Source of the DNA: Spartobacteria bacterium UBA6821
GTDB taxonomy: Bacteria; Verrucomicrobiota; Verrucomicrobiia; Chthoniobacterales; UBA6821
NCBI GenBank assembly: GCA_002452515.1
Contig: DKEN01000025.1
Coordinates: forward strand, 1-16,591
DNA length: 16,591 bases
Reading direction: 5' to 3'
This document shows positions 7,586-14,631 of this stretch, piece by piece. How positions within the stretch are numbered: the stretch's first letter is position 1; every line of letters starts with the position of its first letter. A program made the position numbers and the translations under genes. Under the pieces are notes generated by a model. That model did no database searches. It had not been told where the DNA came from and saw only the letters and a list, made by a program, of their open reading frames with translations.

Positions 7586-8109
7586 GGCTCGACCAATTTG
7601 ATAATTCAGAGTTCTCCCGCGGAGCCTCTTCACTGAAAGAATTCCTCTGGTGGGTGGTGCGCTCCCTTTTCTTCGCTCCCTGGTTTCCCATTCCCTCTGC
7701 TGTGAAAGTGCTGGCCCTACGGGCCTTTGGGGCCACCGTCGGACAGGGAGTGGTGATTCGTTCCAGAGTGAATGTTTCCTTTCCTTGGAATCTGTCGGTC
7801 GGCGACCATGTCTGGATCGGTGACGAGGTGATAATCCTGAGCCTAGCACGGGTCACGATATCCTCGAATGTCTGTATTTCGCAACGGGCCTTTCTCTGCA
7901 CTGGATCGCATCGCTTTCAAAAGGAGAGTTTTGATCTCGTGACGAAACCAATCGTGATTGAAGAGGGATGCTGGGTGGCTGCCAATGTTTTCATTGCGCC
8001 CGGGGTGACTCTTGGCACCGGGACCATGTGCACTGCCGGTGCGGTGGTCTTGAAAAGTTCAGGTCCGAAAATGGTGCTCTCGGGAAATCCAGCCGGTCCC
8101 AAATCCTAA
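7582..8109 (+). CDS. WcaF-type left-handed beta-helix acetyltransferase
   Basis: A 175-residue member of the hexapeptide-repeat acyltransferases, most like the colanic acid acetyltransferase WcaF. It would move an acetyl group from acetyl-CoA to a hydroxyl of the polysaccharide repeat unit in the cytoplasm. The N-terminal part (FLWWVVRSLFFAPWFPIP, 21-38) is the hydrophobic helix typical of WcaF/NodL relatives. Hexapeptide repeats run from about 52 to 150 (GATVGQGVVI, NLSVGDHVWIG, IEEGCWVAANVFIAPGVTLG). His110 in LCTGSH is the expected catalytic base, and the end SGNPAGPKS corresponds to the conserved GNPAK segment, so the protein is complete though slightly short. It is coupled to the polymerase by an ATGA overlap and is the last gene of the plus-strand operon. 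Confidence 0.85.
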   Translation: MRLDQFDNSEFSRGASSLKEFLWWVVRSLFFAPWFPIPSAVKVLALRAFGATVGQGVVIRSRVNVSFPWNLSVGDHVWIGDEVIILSLARVTISSNVCISQRAFLCTGSHRFQKESFDLVTKPIVIEEGCWVAANVFIAPGVTLGTGTMCTAGAVVLKSSGPKMVLSGNPAGPKS

Positions 8110-9218
8110 AGCGATTCAGCCTCATTCAAGAGCAATCTTGCCCCTGCTGCCGCGCCATCTGGTTTGCCGATTTTTTTTGCGTTCGCCGTCCAGTTTTTCC
8201 AGGCTGAGGCCCCATGGGAGAATGCATACCGGACTGCTGAGGCGACGGCTTGCGGTGTGATGGCAGTGCATCCACATTCTGCTGACTCAAGCAATTCGGC
8301 ATTCCCTTCTTCCTGACCGGGGATGACTTGGCTCATGACCAGCGGGGTTCCTGCGGCAAGGCATTCCTGAACAGTGGCCCCGCCTGCTTTTGCGACGATC
8401 AGATGGCTGGAGGCGATTCGCTCTGGAAGGTCACTCATCCATCCCTCGACTTTGAGAGGACGAGCGAAGGAGTTGGCAATGAGTTGTAGGGTTTCACGGA
8501 GCGCTTCATCTCGGCCGCAGGCAACAGAGAGATCGACGCCTTCGACGGAGCAAAGTTTTTTAAGAATCTCTGCAGCATTCTTCTGCCCCGGATTCACGAG
8601 ATAGAGCACCCTGGGACGGAACTTGGGGGGATCCGGTGGAAGCCGTTCTCCTTGGAGTTTTTCGAAGACGGCAGGAACAGGAAATCCGGTAACATGAAGT
8701 TTGGCACGCGGCACGCCGGCTTTCTCCATCACTACTGCCGTTGCTTCGTTGGGAACAATGAAGCAGTCGGAGTGCCCCCGATACCAGAGGGAGTTGATGG
8801 AAATGGAATCGGTGACAACAGTGACTGTCTTATAGGGTCGGTTTTCTCTGCCATCGAGGTGGTCGAGCAGGTGATTGTACCCGGGATAGGTGGAGGCAAT
8901 CACCGCAGGCTGCTTTTCCGTGATCGATTGGCGGAGTAAACGGGCGGCTCGTCTAAAAATGGCCACTTGGCTGGGGGCTTCCTCACTGTGATGAAGATAC
9001 TTGTAAAACCATGACCAGAGGCCTGGAAAATGATTGATGAAAAAAAAGTAATTCTTCTGAGCGATTTTGTAGAGCGGTCCGTAGGCTTCGGCAAAAAGAT
9101 CACGCACCTCCACTTGGCGTTCCGGATCCTGTTTGCGGAGGGCCTCGGCCAGGTTTCTCGCCGCCGCATTATGTCCCTCGCCAAATGCCGAGGTAAGGAT
9201 GAGGATGGGGCGTTTCAT
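8106..9218 (-). CDS. MGDG-synthase-type GT28 glycosyltransferase (diacylglycerol glycosyltransferase-like)
   Basis: A 370-residue GT-B enzyme of family 28. It has the MGDG-synthase N-terminal domain, with the start LILTSAFGEGHNAAARNLAE (6-25) including the G-E-G-H-N loop. The C-terminal donor-binding domain contains AKAGGATVQECLAAGTPLV (276-294) followed by IPGQEEGNAELL (299-310), the usual UDP-sugar site. Relatives transfer a galactose or glucose to diacylglycerol to make membrane glycolipids. The start at 9218 places the first strand at residue 4 as in homologues; an upstream ATG at 9257 would add 13 residues and overlap corA by 10 nt, and a still longer open frame to 9338 is less likely. 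It is the last gene of the minus-strand operon and ends in a 4-nt tail-to-tail overlap with the acetyltransferase. Whether it makes a glycolipid or acts on the neighbouring polysaccharide is not shown. Confidence 0.85.
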   Translation of the reverse strand: MKRPILILTSAFGEGHNAAARNLAEALRKQDPERQVEVRDLFAEAYGPLYKIAQKNYFFFINHFPGLWSWFYKYLHHSEEAPSQVAIFRRAARLLRQSITEKQPAVIASTYPGYNHLLDHLDGRENRPYKTVTVVTDSISINSLWYRGHSDCFIVPNEATAVVMEKAGVPRAKLHVTGFPVPAVFEKLQGERLPPDPPKFRPRVLYLVNPGQKNAAEILKKLCSVEGVDLSVACGRDEALRETLQLIANSFARPLKVEGWMSDLPERIASSHLIVAKAGGATVQECLAAGTPLVMSQVIPGQEEGNAELLESAECGCTAITPQAVASAVRYAFSHGASAWKNWTANAKKIGKPDGAAAGARLLLNEAESL

Positions 9219-9247
9219 GGGGATAAAGGGTGGGTGTTCGATCGATA

Positions 9248-10318
9248 CTAGAGCCATTTTCGGCGGCGAAAGAAAAGAAGCATCCCCAAGGTGATGAGTA
9301 GGGACGCACCCCAAAAGGCGATATAGCCATAGCGCCAAGTCAATTCTGGCATATTGAAGGGGCTGTCGTGAAAGTTCATCCCATAAACGCCGGCTAAGAA
9401 GGTCAGTGGCATGAAGAATGTCGAGACCAGGGTGAGCACGCGCATGATCTCGTTTGTACGGAAACTCAGGCTGGAATGATAGACATCCATCAGTCCCGAA
9501 GTAAGATCCCGGTAACTTTCAATGATATCGATGATCTGAGTGATGTGGTCGTAGCAGTCACGCAGATAGGCTCGGGTGTGTTCCTGCACAAATCCTCTGT
9601 CCTCGTGCATGAGGTGGCTAAATACATCCCGCTGTGGCCACGCCCCACGCCGCATTTCCAGGAGAAGACGCTTGTGATAAAAGAGATCTTTTAAGAAATC
9701 CTTGCACGGACGTTCCATCAATTTTTCTTCTAGAGATTCAGTTTCATCGCCGATCATTTCAAGCACGGGAAAGTAGTGGTCGACGACGGCATCCAGAAGA
9801 GCGTAAGCGAGATAATCAGTGCCAAATTTACGGATCGGAGAGCCGGCAAGCCTGAGTCTGCTCCGCACCTCGTCGAAGGGATCCATATCCTGCTCGGCCT
9901 GAAAGGTGATCAGGTTGTGCATGCCGAAACAAAGGCTCAACTGCTCGATCTCCACTTGGTCCAAACTCTTCTGGTGATTGTAGATCATGGAAGTGATGAC
10001 AAAAATCCCCTCGTCGAAGGATTCCATTTTTGGTCGCTGCGAAGTGAGGATATCTTCGATAAAGAGCGGGGAGAGAGCGAAGTGTGCGGCAAGCGTTCGG
10101 ACACACTCTGTGTCCCCCAATCCGTCCACATTGATCCAGTTTCTTTTAGCAGGATCTAGGAGAGCGATCGCCTCATTTGCATCCTTACAAACTACTTCCT
10201 TCAAGGATGTGGCGTCGTATTGCCAGAGACAAATCTTTGGGGATTTGGTCTCCGTTCGTCCCTCGATCTGCAGAGATGCTGGTGAGGTTCCAGGAGTATG
10301 ATAAATCAGTTTGATCAT
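9248..10318 (-). CDS. corA: CorA family magnesium/cobalt transporter
   Basis: A 356-residue CorA-type divalent cation channel, which works as a homopentamer in the inner membrane and takes up Mg2+ (also Co2+/Ni2+). The large N-terminal cytoplasmic domain includes WINVDGLGD (61-69) and LFIEDILTSQRPKMESFD (85-102), both well-conserved CorA landmarks, and a long stalk helix up to about residue 290. The first membrane helix (about 293-312) ends in the family signature YGMNF (312-316, GMN selectivity motif at 313-315). The second helix covers about 331-349, followed by a short basic tail (FRRRKWL). Length and motifs are normal. The start codon overlaps the thiL stop by 4 nt (ATGA). The Mg2+-sensing leader typical of some transporters is absent because the gene lies inside an operon. 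Confidence 0.95.
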   Translation of the reverse strand: MIKLIYHTPGTSPASLQIEGRTETKSPKICLWQYDATSLKEVVCKDANEAIALLDPAKRNWINVDGLGDTECVRTLAAHFALSPLFIEDILTSQRPKMESFDEGIFVITSMIYNHQKSLDQVEIEQLSLCFGMHNLITFQAEQDMDPFDEVRSRLRLAGSPIRKFGTDYLAYALLDAVVDHYFPVLEMIGDETESLEEKLMERPCKDFLKDLFYHKRLLLEMRRGAWPQRDVFSHLMHEDRGFVQEHTRAYLRDCYDHITQIIDIIESYRDLTSGLMDVYHSSLSFRTNEIMRVLTLVSTFFMPLTFLAGVYGMNFHDSPFNMPELTWRYGYIAFWGASLLITLGMLLFFRRRKWL

Positions 10319-11232
10319 GATCGCAGGTGATCGTGCCCCGGAGGTAGCGGTGTTGGGGATTCAAAAACGGGAAGCAGTGATCCAATCACGGTGAGTGAAA
10401 GCTTTGGGAAGGTGTTTTCGAATCGACTTTGCAGAGCAGGCCAAAGTTTCGGGGCGACGCTGAGCAGAAGCTCATAATCCTCACCGTCAGTAAGGGCTTC
10501 CTGAATGGTGCAGGCACGATGGAGGGGGATGGCTTCTGGTACGATCCGAAAGGAGCAGGAGCTGGATTTGGCAAGTTTCGGGAGATCGCTGCCAAGTCCG
10601 TCACTCAGATCCATCATGGAAGTGACACCGTGTTGGGAGGCCAGCCACCAGCCTTCACTCAGACGAGGGGTGAATCGCAGATGTCGTCCGCTCTTAAAAG
10701 AACCGCCGAGTTTTCCAGTGACGCAGAGGAGATCGCCTGCGCGAGCTGTGGAGCGAAGTCGCAGGTTCTCTTTTGGAACATCGCCGGTCATGGCAATAGA
10801 GAGGAATAAGGGACCGGGCGAGCGGACGGTTTCGCCGCCGACGATCGAGACTGCAAAGGCCATTGCTGCCTTGCCGATGCCTTGATAGAGGGCTCGCCAT
10901 TCCTTACTTCCCCAACTGGGAGGAGCGGCTACCGTGATCACGGCATGTCGAGGGGTGCCACCCATGGCGGCAATGTCGCTCAGGGGCCGGCAGAGAGCCT
11001 TCCATCCGATCTGGGCAAGCGGGGTTCCCGTCTTGAAATGTACCTTCTCGATAAGAGCATCGGTTTTGAGGAGTTCGAGCACTCCATTTTTGGAGGAGTG
11101 CCGGATCACAGCGCAATCATCGCCAATCCCGCTTAAAACGCTGCGTGAGGGGGATGGGAGTTCTTTCCGGATTAATTCCAGAAGTTCCTCTTCCGAACGG
11201 GGCGAGAGGTTTCGTTGTTTGCGAGCATTCAT
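10315..11232 (-). CDS. thiL: Thiamine-monophosphate kinase ThiL
   Basis: A 305-residue enzyme that phosphorylates thiamine monophosphate with ATP to make thiamine diphosphate, the last step of cofactor synthesis in many bacteria. Counting from this ATG, GIGDDCAVI (35-43) holds the metal-binding Asp pair, TDALIEKVHF (57-66) the substrate region, SDIAAMGGTPR (85-95) and GGETVRSPG (132-140) the AIR-synthase-like core, DLSDGLGSD (208-216) the second Asp-rich motif and GEDYELLL (250-257) the C-terminal signature. The ATG at 11232 is chosen, with GGAAGAAAAT shortly upstream as a weak ribosome site. A GTG at 11247, directly abutting the stop of the protease gene, would add five residues (MEENG). No other thiamine genes are visible and no thiamine riboswitch is seen. 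Confidence 0.94.
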   Translation of the reverse strand: MNARKQRNLSPRSEEELLELIRKELPSPSRSVLSGIGDDCAVIRHSSKNGVLELLKTDALIEKVHFKTGTPLAQIGWKALCRPLSDIAAMGGTPRHAVITVAAPPSWGSKEWRALYQGIGKAAMAFAVSIVGGETVRSPGPLFLSIAMTGDVPKENLRLRSTARAGDLLCVTGKLGGSFKSGRHLRFTPRLSEGWWLASQHGVTSMMDLSDGLGSDLPKLAKSSSCSFRIVPEAIPLHRACTIQEALTDGEDYELLLSVAPKLWPALQSRFENTFPKLSLTVIGSLLPVFESPTPLPPGHDHLRS

Positions 11233-11247
11233 CCCATTTTCTTCCAC

Positions 11248-12051
11248 TTAGGAGGCCAATGCCGGCCAAAAGATAAGGGTGATGATGGTTGAGGCGTTGA
11301 AGGCCGCATGCATGGTGATGTTGCCCCAGAGCGATCCGGTGCGTTCGTAAAGCAGGCAGAGAATCACGGCGAGCAGGAAGAGTCCCGGAGCCGAGGGGAG
11401 ATGAACATGGATAGCGGCGAAGAGCAGCGAAGAGACAAAAATGGCAGGAATGCGTCCCCCATAACGCCGGATCACCCCATAGAAATATCCACGAAAGATC
11501 ACTTCTTCGGCTACTGGTGCCACAACCACGGCCATCAGGATGACAGTGCCGCGGTGCTGGAGATCGGGATGTTCCAGAAAATAGCGGACGATCATTTGTG
11601 AGTCATCCGTGCTGCCAGTGAACTGCTGCACCAGACCCTGGGTTGCGAGGATGAGTGGGTAGGAGATGATGACCCAAATCAGGCCTGTGGCTGCAGCTTT
11701 GGGAAAACAGGAGGGTTGAAGCTGGAAGATGGAGATTGCCGAGCGTCTTTGAAAACCGATTACACCGAAAATACCGAGGACAAGTGCTCCATAGAGGATT
11801 GAATTGGCGACAATGGCTTCCATGGTGATCGTCTGGGGTGCTTCAAATCCATGGGAGATCAGTAGGATCATCCAAACGGCGAGAGTGCCGCTGCAGAGAG
11901 CATCTGGAATTCCGAACGGTTGTGTTGTCAGTACTGCCTTGGAAGTTCCACGTTTGGCCAGCCAGACATAAAAAACGAGTAAAGCAAGCCAGCCAGAAGC
12001 CGCTGCTGCTTGGCTGAAGTTTATCGAGAGAGTGGCCAGAAACGGAATCAT
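11248..12051 (-). CDS. CPBP (Abi/CAAX-type) intramembrane metalloprotease
   Basis: A 267-residue polytopic membrane protein with the PF02517 domain in its C-terminal half. Family members are intramembrane proteases related to the Rce1 CAAX protease. The four conserved motifs are present: EEVIFRGYFYG (182-192, with Glu182 and Glu183 and the downstream Arg), the histidine in LLFAAIHVH (His215), and HAAFN (His248, Asn252). Hydrophobic segments lie at about 18-32, 52-67, 80-99, 118-139, 168-182, 199-217, 221-235 and 249-264. Substrates are unknown. In bacteria such proteins can be immunity or processing proteins for peptides, but no bacteriocin gene is nearby. Its start overlaps the stop of the sppA-like gene by one base (TGATG), so two membrane proteases are translationally coupled. 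Confidence 0.87.
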   Translation of the reverse strand: MIPFLATLSINFSQAAAASGWLALLVFYVWLAKRGTSKAVLTTQPFGIPDALCSGTLAVWMILLISHGFEAPQTITMEAIVANSILYGALVLGIFGVIGFQRRSAISIFQLQPSCFPKAAATGLIWVIISYPLILATQGLVQQFTGSTDDSQMIVRYFLEHPDLQHRGTVILMAVVVAPVAEEVIFRGYFYGVIRRYGGRIPAIFVSSLLFAAIHVHLPSAPGLFLLAVILCLLYERTGSLWGNITMHAAFNASTIITLIFWPALAS

Positions 12052-13052
12052 CAGAGTGTGTAGAAAGAGGGGAGCAGGTAGAGCCGCCCGCTGTCGAGTT
12101 TGATGCCGCCGCCAGGTTGCAGGTTGAGATCGAGATGAACGTCGGTCTTCTCGGAATCTTCGAAGAATTTCAGGAAATGCGCGAGCCCCTGACGCTTTTC
12201 ATAGTGAACGATTTCTGCGCCGGAAGCTTTGCCAAGAATCCGTGCCTTGTCATAGGCATCCTCGATGTAGCCAAGTTGATCGACGAGTTTTGCCGCGTAG
12301 GCATCCTTGCCGCTGAGTACACGCCCGTCCGCAATGCCGTTGCGAAGGGTGGCGGGATCAAGATGGCGTGCCTTGGCCACAATGTTGAGAAAACGGTCAT
12401 AAGTTTGCATGACCAGCCCTTGGAAATAGTTCTTTTCCTCTTCGGTGAGATCGCGGGCACCATTGAGGGCATCCTTAAACTGACCGCTCTTGAAGATCAC
12501 TGACTGGAGGCCGATTTTTCCAAAAAGCTCCTTGTAATTCAGGGTTGAGATGATGACCCCGATGCTGCCGGTGAAGGTGGTATCACTGCACATGATCCAG
12601 GAACTGCCGCAGGCAATATAATAGGCTGCGGAAGTGCCAATGGAATTCATGAAGACAACAACCGGTTTTTTTGCGCTCAGTTTTCCTAAAGCATGATAGA
12701 TGGTGTCTCCCGCCGTCACTTCACCTCCGGGCGAATCCACCGAGAGGACAATCGCCTTTACCTGCGGATCATCGGCTGCCTGGAGAAACTCTTCCTTAAG
12801 GTCATTCACCATGGACTCTGAAGTCGAACTTGCGTGGCCGTAGGAGATGAGGCCGTTGAGATCGATCACGGCAATTTTATCCGAGGAGTTATGCCCCGGA
12901 GAGATGACGGTCTCCGAAAAACTCTTCTTTGAAATGATTCTGGCAGATCCTGATCCATTTCTGCCAAGGATGCTGAGGAACAGCAGATTGCCAAAGAGAC
13001 TCAGGCCCAACGCAACGAAAAGCAGCAGCGGCAAACATCCATTCTTTTTCAT
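12051..13052 (-). CDS. sppA: SppA-type signal peptide peptidase (S49 serine protease)
   Basis: A 333-residue membrane-anchored serine protease that degrades signal peptides left after secretion. The N-terminus MKKNGCLPLLLFVALGLSLF starts a single membrane helix (about 7-29), placing the catalytic part outside the cytoplasmic membrane. IVLSVDSPGGEVTAGD (101-116) is the conserved substrate-groove strand. Ser141 in NSIGTSAAYYIA is the expected nucleophile and Lys193 in SGQFKDALN the general base. Their spacing of 52 residues equals that of the short single-domain SppA of Bacillus (Ser147/Lys199), so this is the short form rather than the double-length E. coli form. The nucleophile context TSAAYY differs from the usual ASGGYY. 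An in-frame GTG or ATG at 13091 would add 13 residues before the lysines; the ATG at 13052 gives a normal membrane anchor. Confidence 0.92.
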   Translation of the reverse strand: MKKNGCLPLLLFVALGLSLFGNLLFLSILGRNGSGSARIISKKSFSETVISPGHNSSDKIAVIDLNGLISYGHASSTSESMVNDLKEEFLQAADDPQVKAIVLSVDSPGGEVTAGDTIYHALGKLSAKKPVVVFMNSIGTSAAYYIACGSSWIMCSDTTFTGSIGVIISTLNYKELFGKIGLQSVIFKSGQFKDALNGARDLTEEEKNYFQGLVMQTYDRFLNIVAKARHLDPATLRNGIADGRVLSGKDAYAAKLVDQLGYIEDAYDKARILGKASGAEIVHYEKRQGLAHFLKFFEDSEKTDVHLDLNLQPGGGIKLDSGRLYLLPSFYTL

Positions 13053-13097
13053 ATCGCAGGCCAAGGTGGAGCAACTCGAGGCAAGGCTCAAGCTAAC

Positions 13098-14288
13098 TCA
13101 CTCACCCGCAAGGTTCTGGGGCTTCATTTTTAATGCAATTAACCAGAAAAACAGGCTGAGTGCCAATCCGAGGAAGGCGGCAATCGCCATTCTCGGAGCA
13201 CTTCCAAAAAGAAGAGGACAGATCAGACCCGAACCGAGTGCAAAGATGATCATGAAGTAGAACCCCTGAAGCGACGATGCCAGTCCCCGCACTTTGGGGA
13301 AGAGTTCGAGAGTTTCAATGGTCATGGCTGGGGAGGCAAGGGCCATTCCAAAAGCGCAGATACCCAAGGGAACGATGGCCCAAGGAAAGGAGACCACAAA
13401 GAGCAGGCTATAGATGAGAGAGGTCAGGGAGGATATCACCATGATGGTGTAACCGAGGGTTATCGTGAAGGTCGGGGTCCATCGATGGCTCACTTTTCCG
13501 GCGACCATGGAACCGAGTGTCATGCCTCCGATGAGTGGGATAAAGAGCCATCCGAAGCTTGTTACTGGGAGATGGAGTACATCCATGACAAAGGAAGGGG
13601 CTCCGGCGATATAGAACAAGACTCCGGAGAAAGTCATGGCAAGACCAAGACAACGGAAGATAAATTCACCGTGACGGGCCACGCTCCAGTAGTTGGAGAC
13701 AATGATTTGGAAATGGAATGGGTGTCGATGCTCTTGCTTCAGGCTTTCCGGGAGCCACTTCAAGCAGACAAGCAAAAGAATCAGGCAGAAAAGCGTGATA
13801 GATCCGAAAATCGATCGCCATCCCAAGGTTGCCTGCAACCAGCCACCCAAAACAGGCGCGATGGCCGGTGCCAGGCCGAAGACCATCGAGGTATAGGACA
13901 TCGCTTTTTGGGCCTCCGCTCCCGTGAGCATATCGCCGATGATGGCACGTCCTACGACCGAACCCGCACCTGCGGACAACCCTTGAACCAGCCGAAACAC
14001 AATTAACTGTTCCAGGCTGGTTGAGAGACCAGCTCCTAGAGAACTGAGGAAGTAAACAAGCAGGGAGGCCAGAATGACCGGACGTCTTCCGAAGGAGTCT
14101 GAGAGCGTCCCGTAGAAGAGCATCATGAAGGCAAAGGCAAACAGGTAGACGCTGAGTGTCTGCTGCGAAGCGGCCAAGCTGACCGAGAAATGCTTGGCAA
14201 TGGAGGGCAGGGCCGGGAGATAGGCATCAATCGATAGCGCTCCAAGCATGGAAAGAGCTGCTAGAATGATGATCTCACGGTGGCGCAT
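13098..14288 (-). CDS. Bcr/CflA family multidrug efflux MFS transporter
   Basis: A 396-residue major facilitator superfamily protein with twelve predicted membrane helices, probably a proton-driven exporter of drugs or metabolites such as bicyclomycin, chloramphenicol or sulfonamide-type compounds in characterised relatives. The start region LSIDAYLPALPSIAKHF (18-34) with Asp21 is typical of the Bcr/CflA group. Motif A appears as GTLSDSFGRRP (60-70), the helix-4 arginine region as FRLVQGLSAGAGSVVGRAIIGD (97-118), and the antiporter motif C as LAPAIAPVLGGWLQ (138-151). Length is normal. It is the first gene of the minus-strand run; its stop lies 45 nt before the sppA start. The start codon lies 54 nt from the edge of the inverted-repeat element at 14343-14486, so the element sits in or next to its promoter region. 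Real substrates are unknown. Confidence 0.9.
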   Translation of the reverse strand: MRHREIIILAALSMLGALSIDAYLPALPSIAKHFSVSLAASQQTLSVYLFAFAFMMLFYGTLSDSFGRRPVILASLLVYFLSSLGAGLSTSLEQLIVFRLVQGLSAGAGSVVGRAIIGDMLTGAEAQKAMSYTSMVFGLAPAIAPVLGGWLQATLGWRSIFGSITLFCLILLLVCLKWLPESLKQEHRHPFHFQIIVSNYWSVARHGEFIFRCLGLAMTFSGVLFYIAGAPSFVMDVLHLPVTSFGWLFIPLIGGMTLGSMVAGKVSHRWTPTFTITLGYTIMVISSLTSLIYSLLFVVSFPWAIVPLGICAFGMALASPAMTIETLELFPKVRGLASSLQGFYFMIIFALGSGLICPLLFGSAPRMAIAAFLGLALSLFFWLIALKMKPQNLAGE

Positions 14289-14631
14289 GGGGAGGGAGAC
14301 TAGGCAAACGCCGATTTAATCGCAACGAGAGTGTTGAGGTAAGAGTCTGTCTGAAAATTAGGGAATGTCGCCCGAGAGCAAGAAAGGCCGGGTGGCAAGG
14401 CACCTGCGGGGATTGCCAACGCCCTCCCGCCTTGGCCAGGCAAAAATCCCCAGCAACGCGGCACTTCCTAATTTTCAGACAGGCTCTAAGGTTCCTGCTG
14501 GTCGATTTCTCAGTGTGACAGAGGGTTGTTGGCAGTTTGTGAATAAGTTGGGGAGAAGTGTGGAAACAATGGAAAATTACTCTTTGGATCAGAGCGCTCG
14601 CGCTGACCAAGAAACTCTGTAAACTCTCCCC
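14289..14631 (+). other. Divergent intergenic region between the efflux gene and rsmA
   Basis: This 343-base region separates genes transcribed away from each other, so it should hold promoters for both. Its middle is taken by the inverted-repeat element at 14343-14486. The 54 bases before the efflux gene have no convincing -35/-10 pair. The 145 bases before rsmA contain an 8-bp palindrome GAGCGCTC (14592-14599) and A/T-rich stretches, but again no promoter I would defend. Short open frames crossing it show no family features. Confidence 0.6.
14343..14486. mobile_element. MITE-like element with terminal inverted repeats
   Basis: The left end GAGTCTGTCTGAAAATTAGG (14343-14362) matches the reverse complement of the right end (14467-14486, read GAGCCTGTCTGAAAATTAGG) at 19 of 20 positions. 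The bases TAA flank both sides (14340-14342 and 14487-14489), as expected of a 3-bp target duplication. The 144-bp interior has no coding capacity of note and contains further inverted repeats: TGGCAAGGC (14393-14401) with GCCTTGGCCA (14429-14438), and GGGGATTGCC (14408-14417) with GGCAAAAATCCCC (14439-14451), so the transcript could fold almost end to end. Size, termini and lack of a transposase fit a non-autonomous MITE. A TNA target duplication is known for part of the IS5 family (IS1031 group), which is a guess at the parent. Alternatives are a two-way terminator or an intergenic hairpin repeat of another kind. Confidence 0.75.

Noticed and set aside
8171..8178. Run of eight T on the plus strand (A8 in the GT28 gene) as a terminator or frameshift site
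   Set aside because: No stable stem lies directly before it on the plus strand, and on the minus strand it simply encodes Lys-Lys in a frame that continues to a normal C-terminus. A shift there would alter only the last 25 or so residues.
10429..10885. Two overlapping plus-strand frames of 126 codons within thiL
   Set aside because: ThiL on the minus strand has all its motifs; these frames are low-information shadows.
11248..12051. CPBP protease as a phage-resistance (Abi) or bacteriocin immunity module
   Set aside because: No toxin, bacteriocin or phage-related gene is close, and the neighbours are housekeeping or membrane genes, so a defence role is not supported.
14289..14342. Sigma-70 promoter for the efflux gene (TTGCGA, 17 bases, TAGTCT on the minus strand)
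   Set aside because: The -10 match is poor and would leave only 8 bases to the start codon.
14365..14622. Small plus-strand open frame across the inverted-repeat element
   Set aside because: It reads through the structured repeat, has no family features and no start signal; treated as non-coding.
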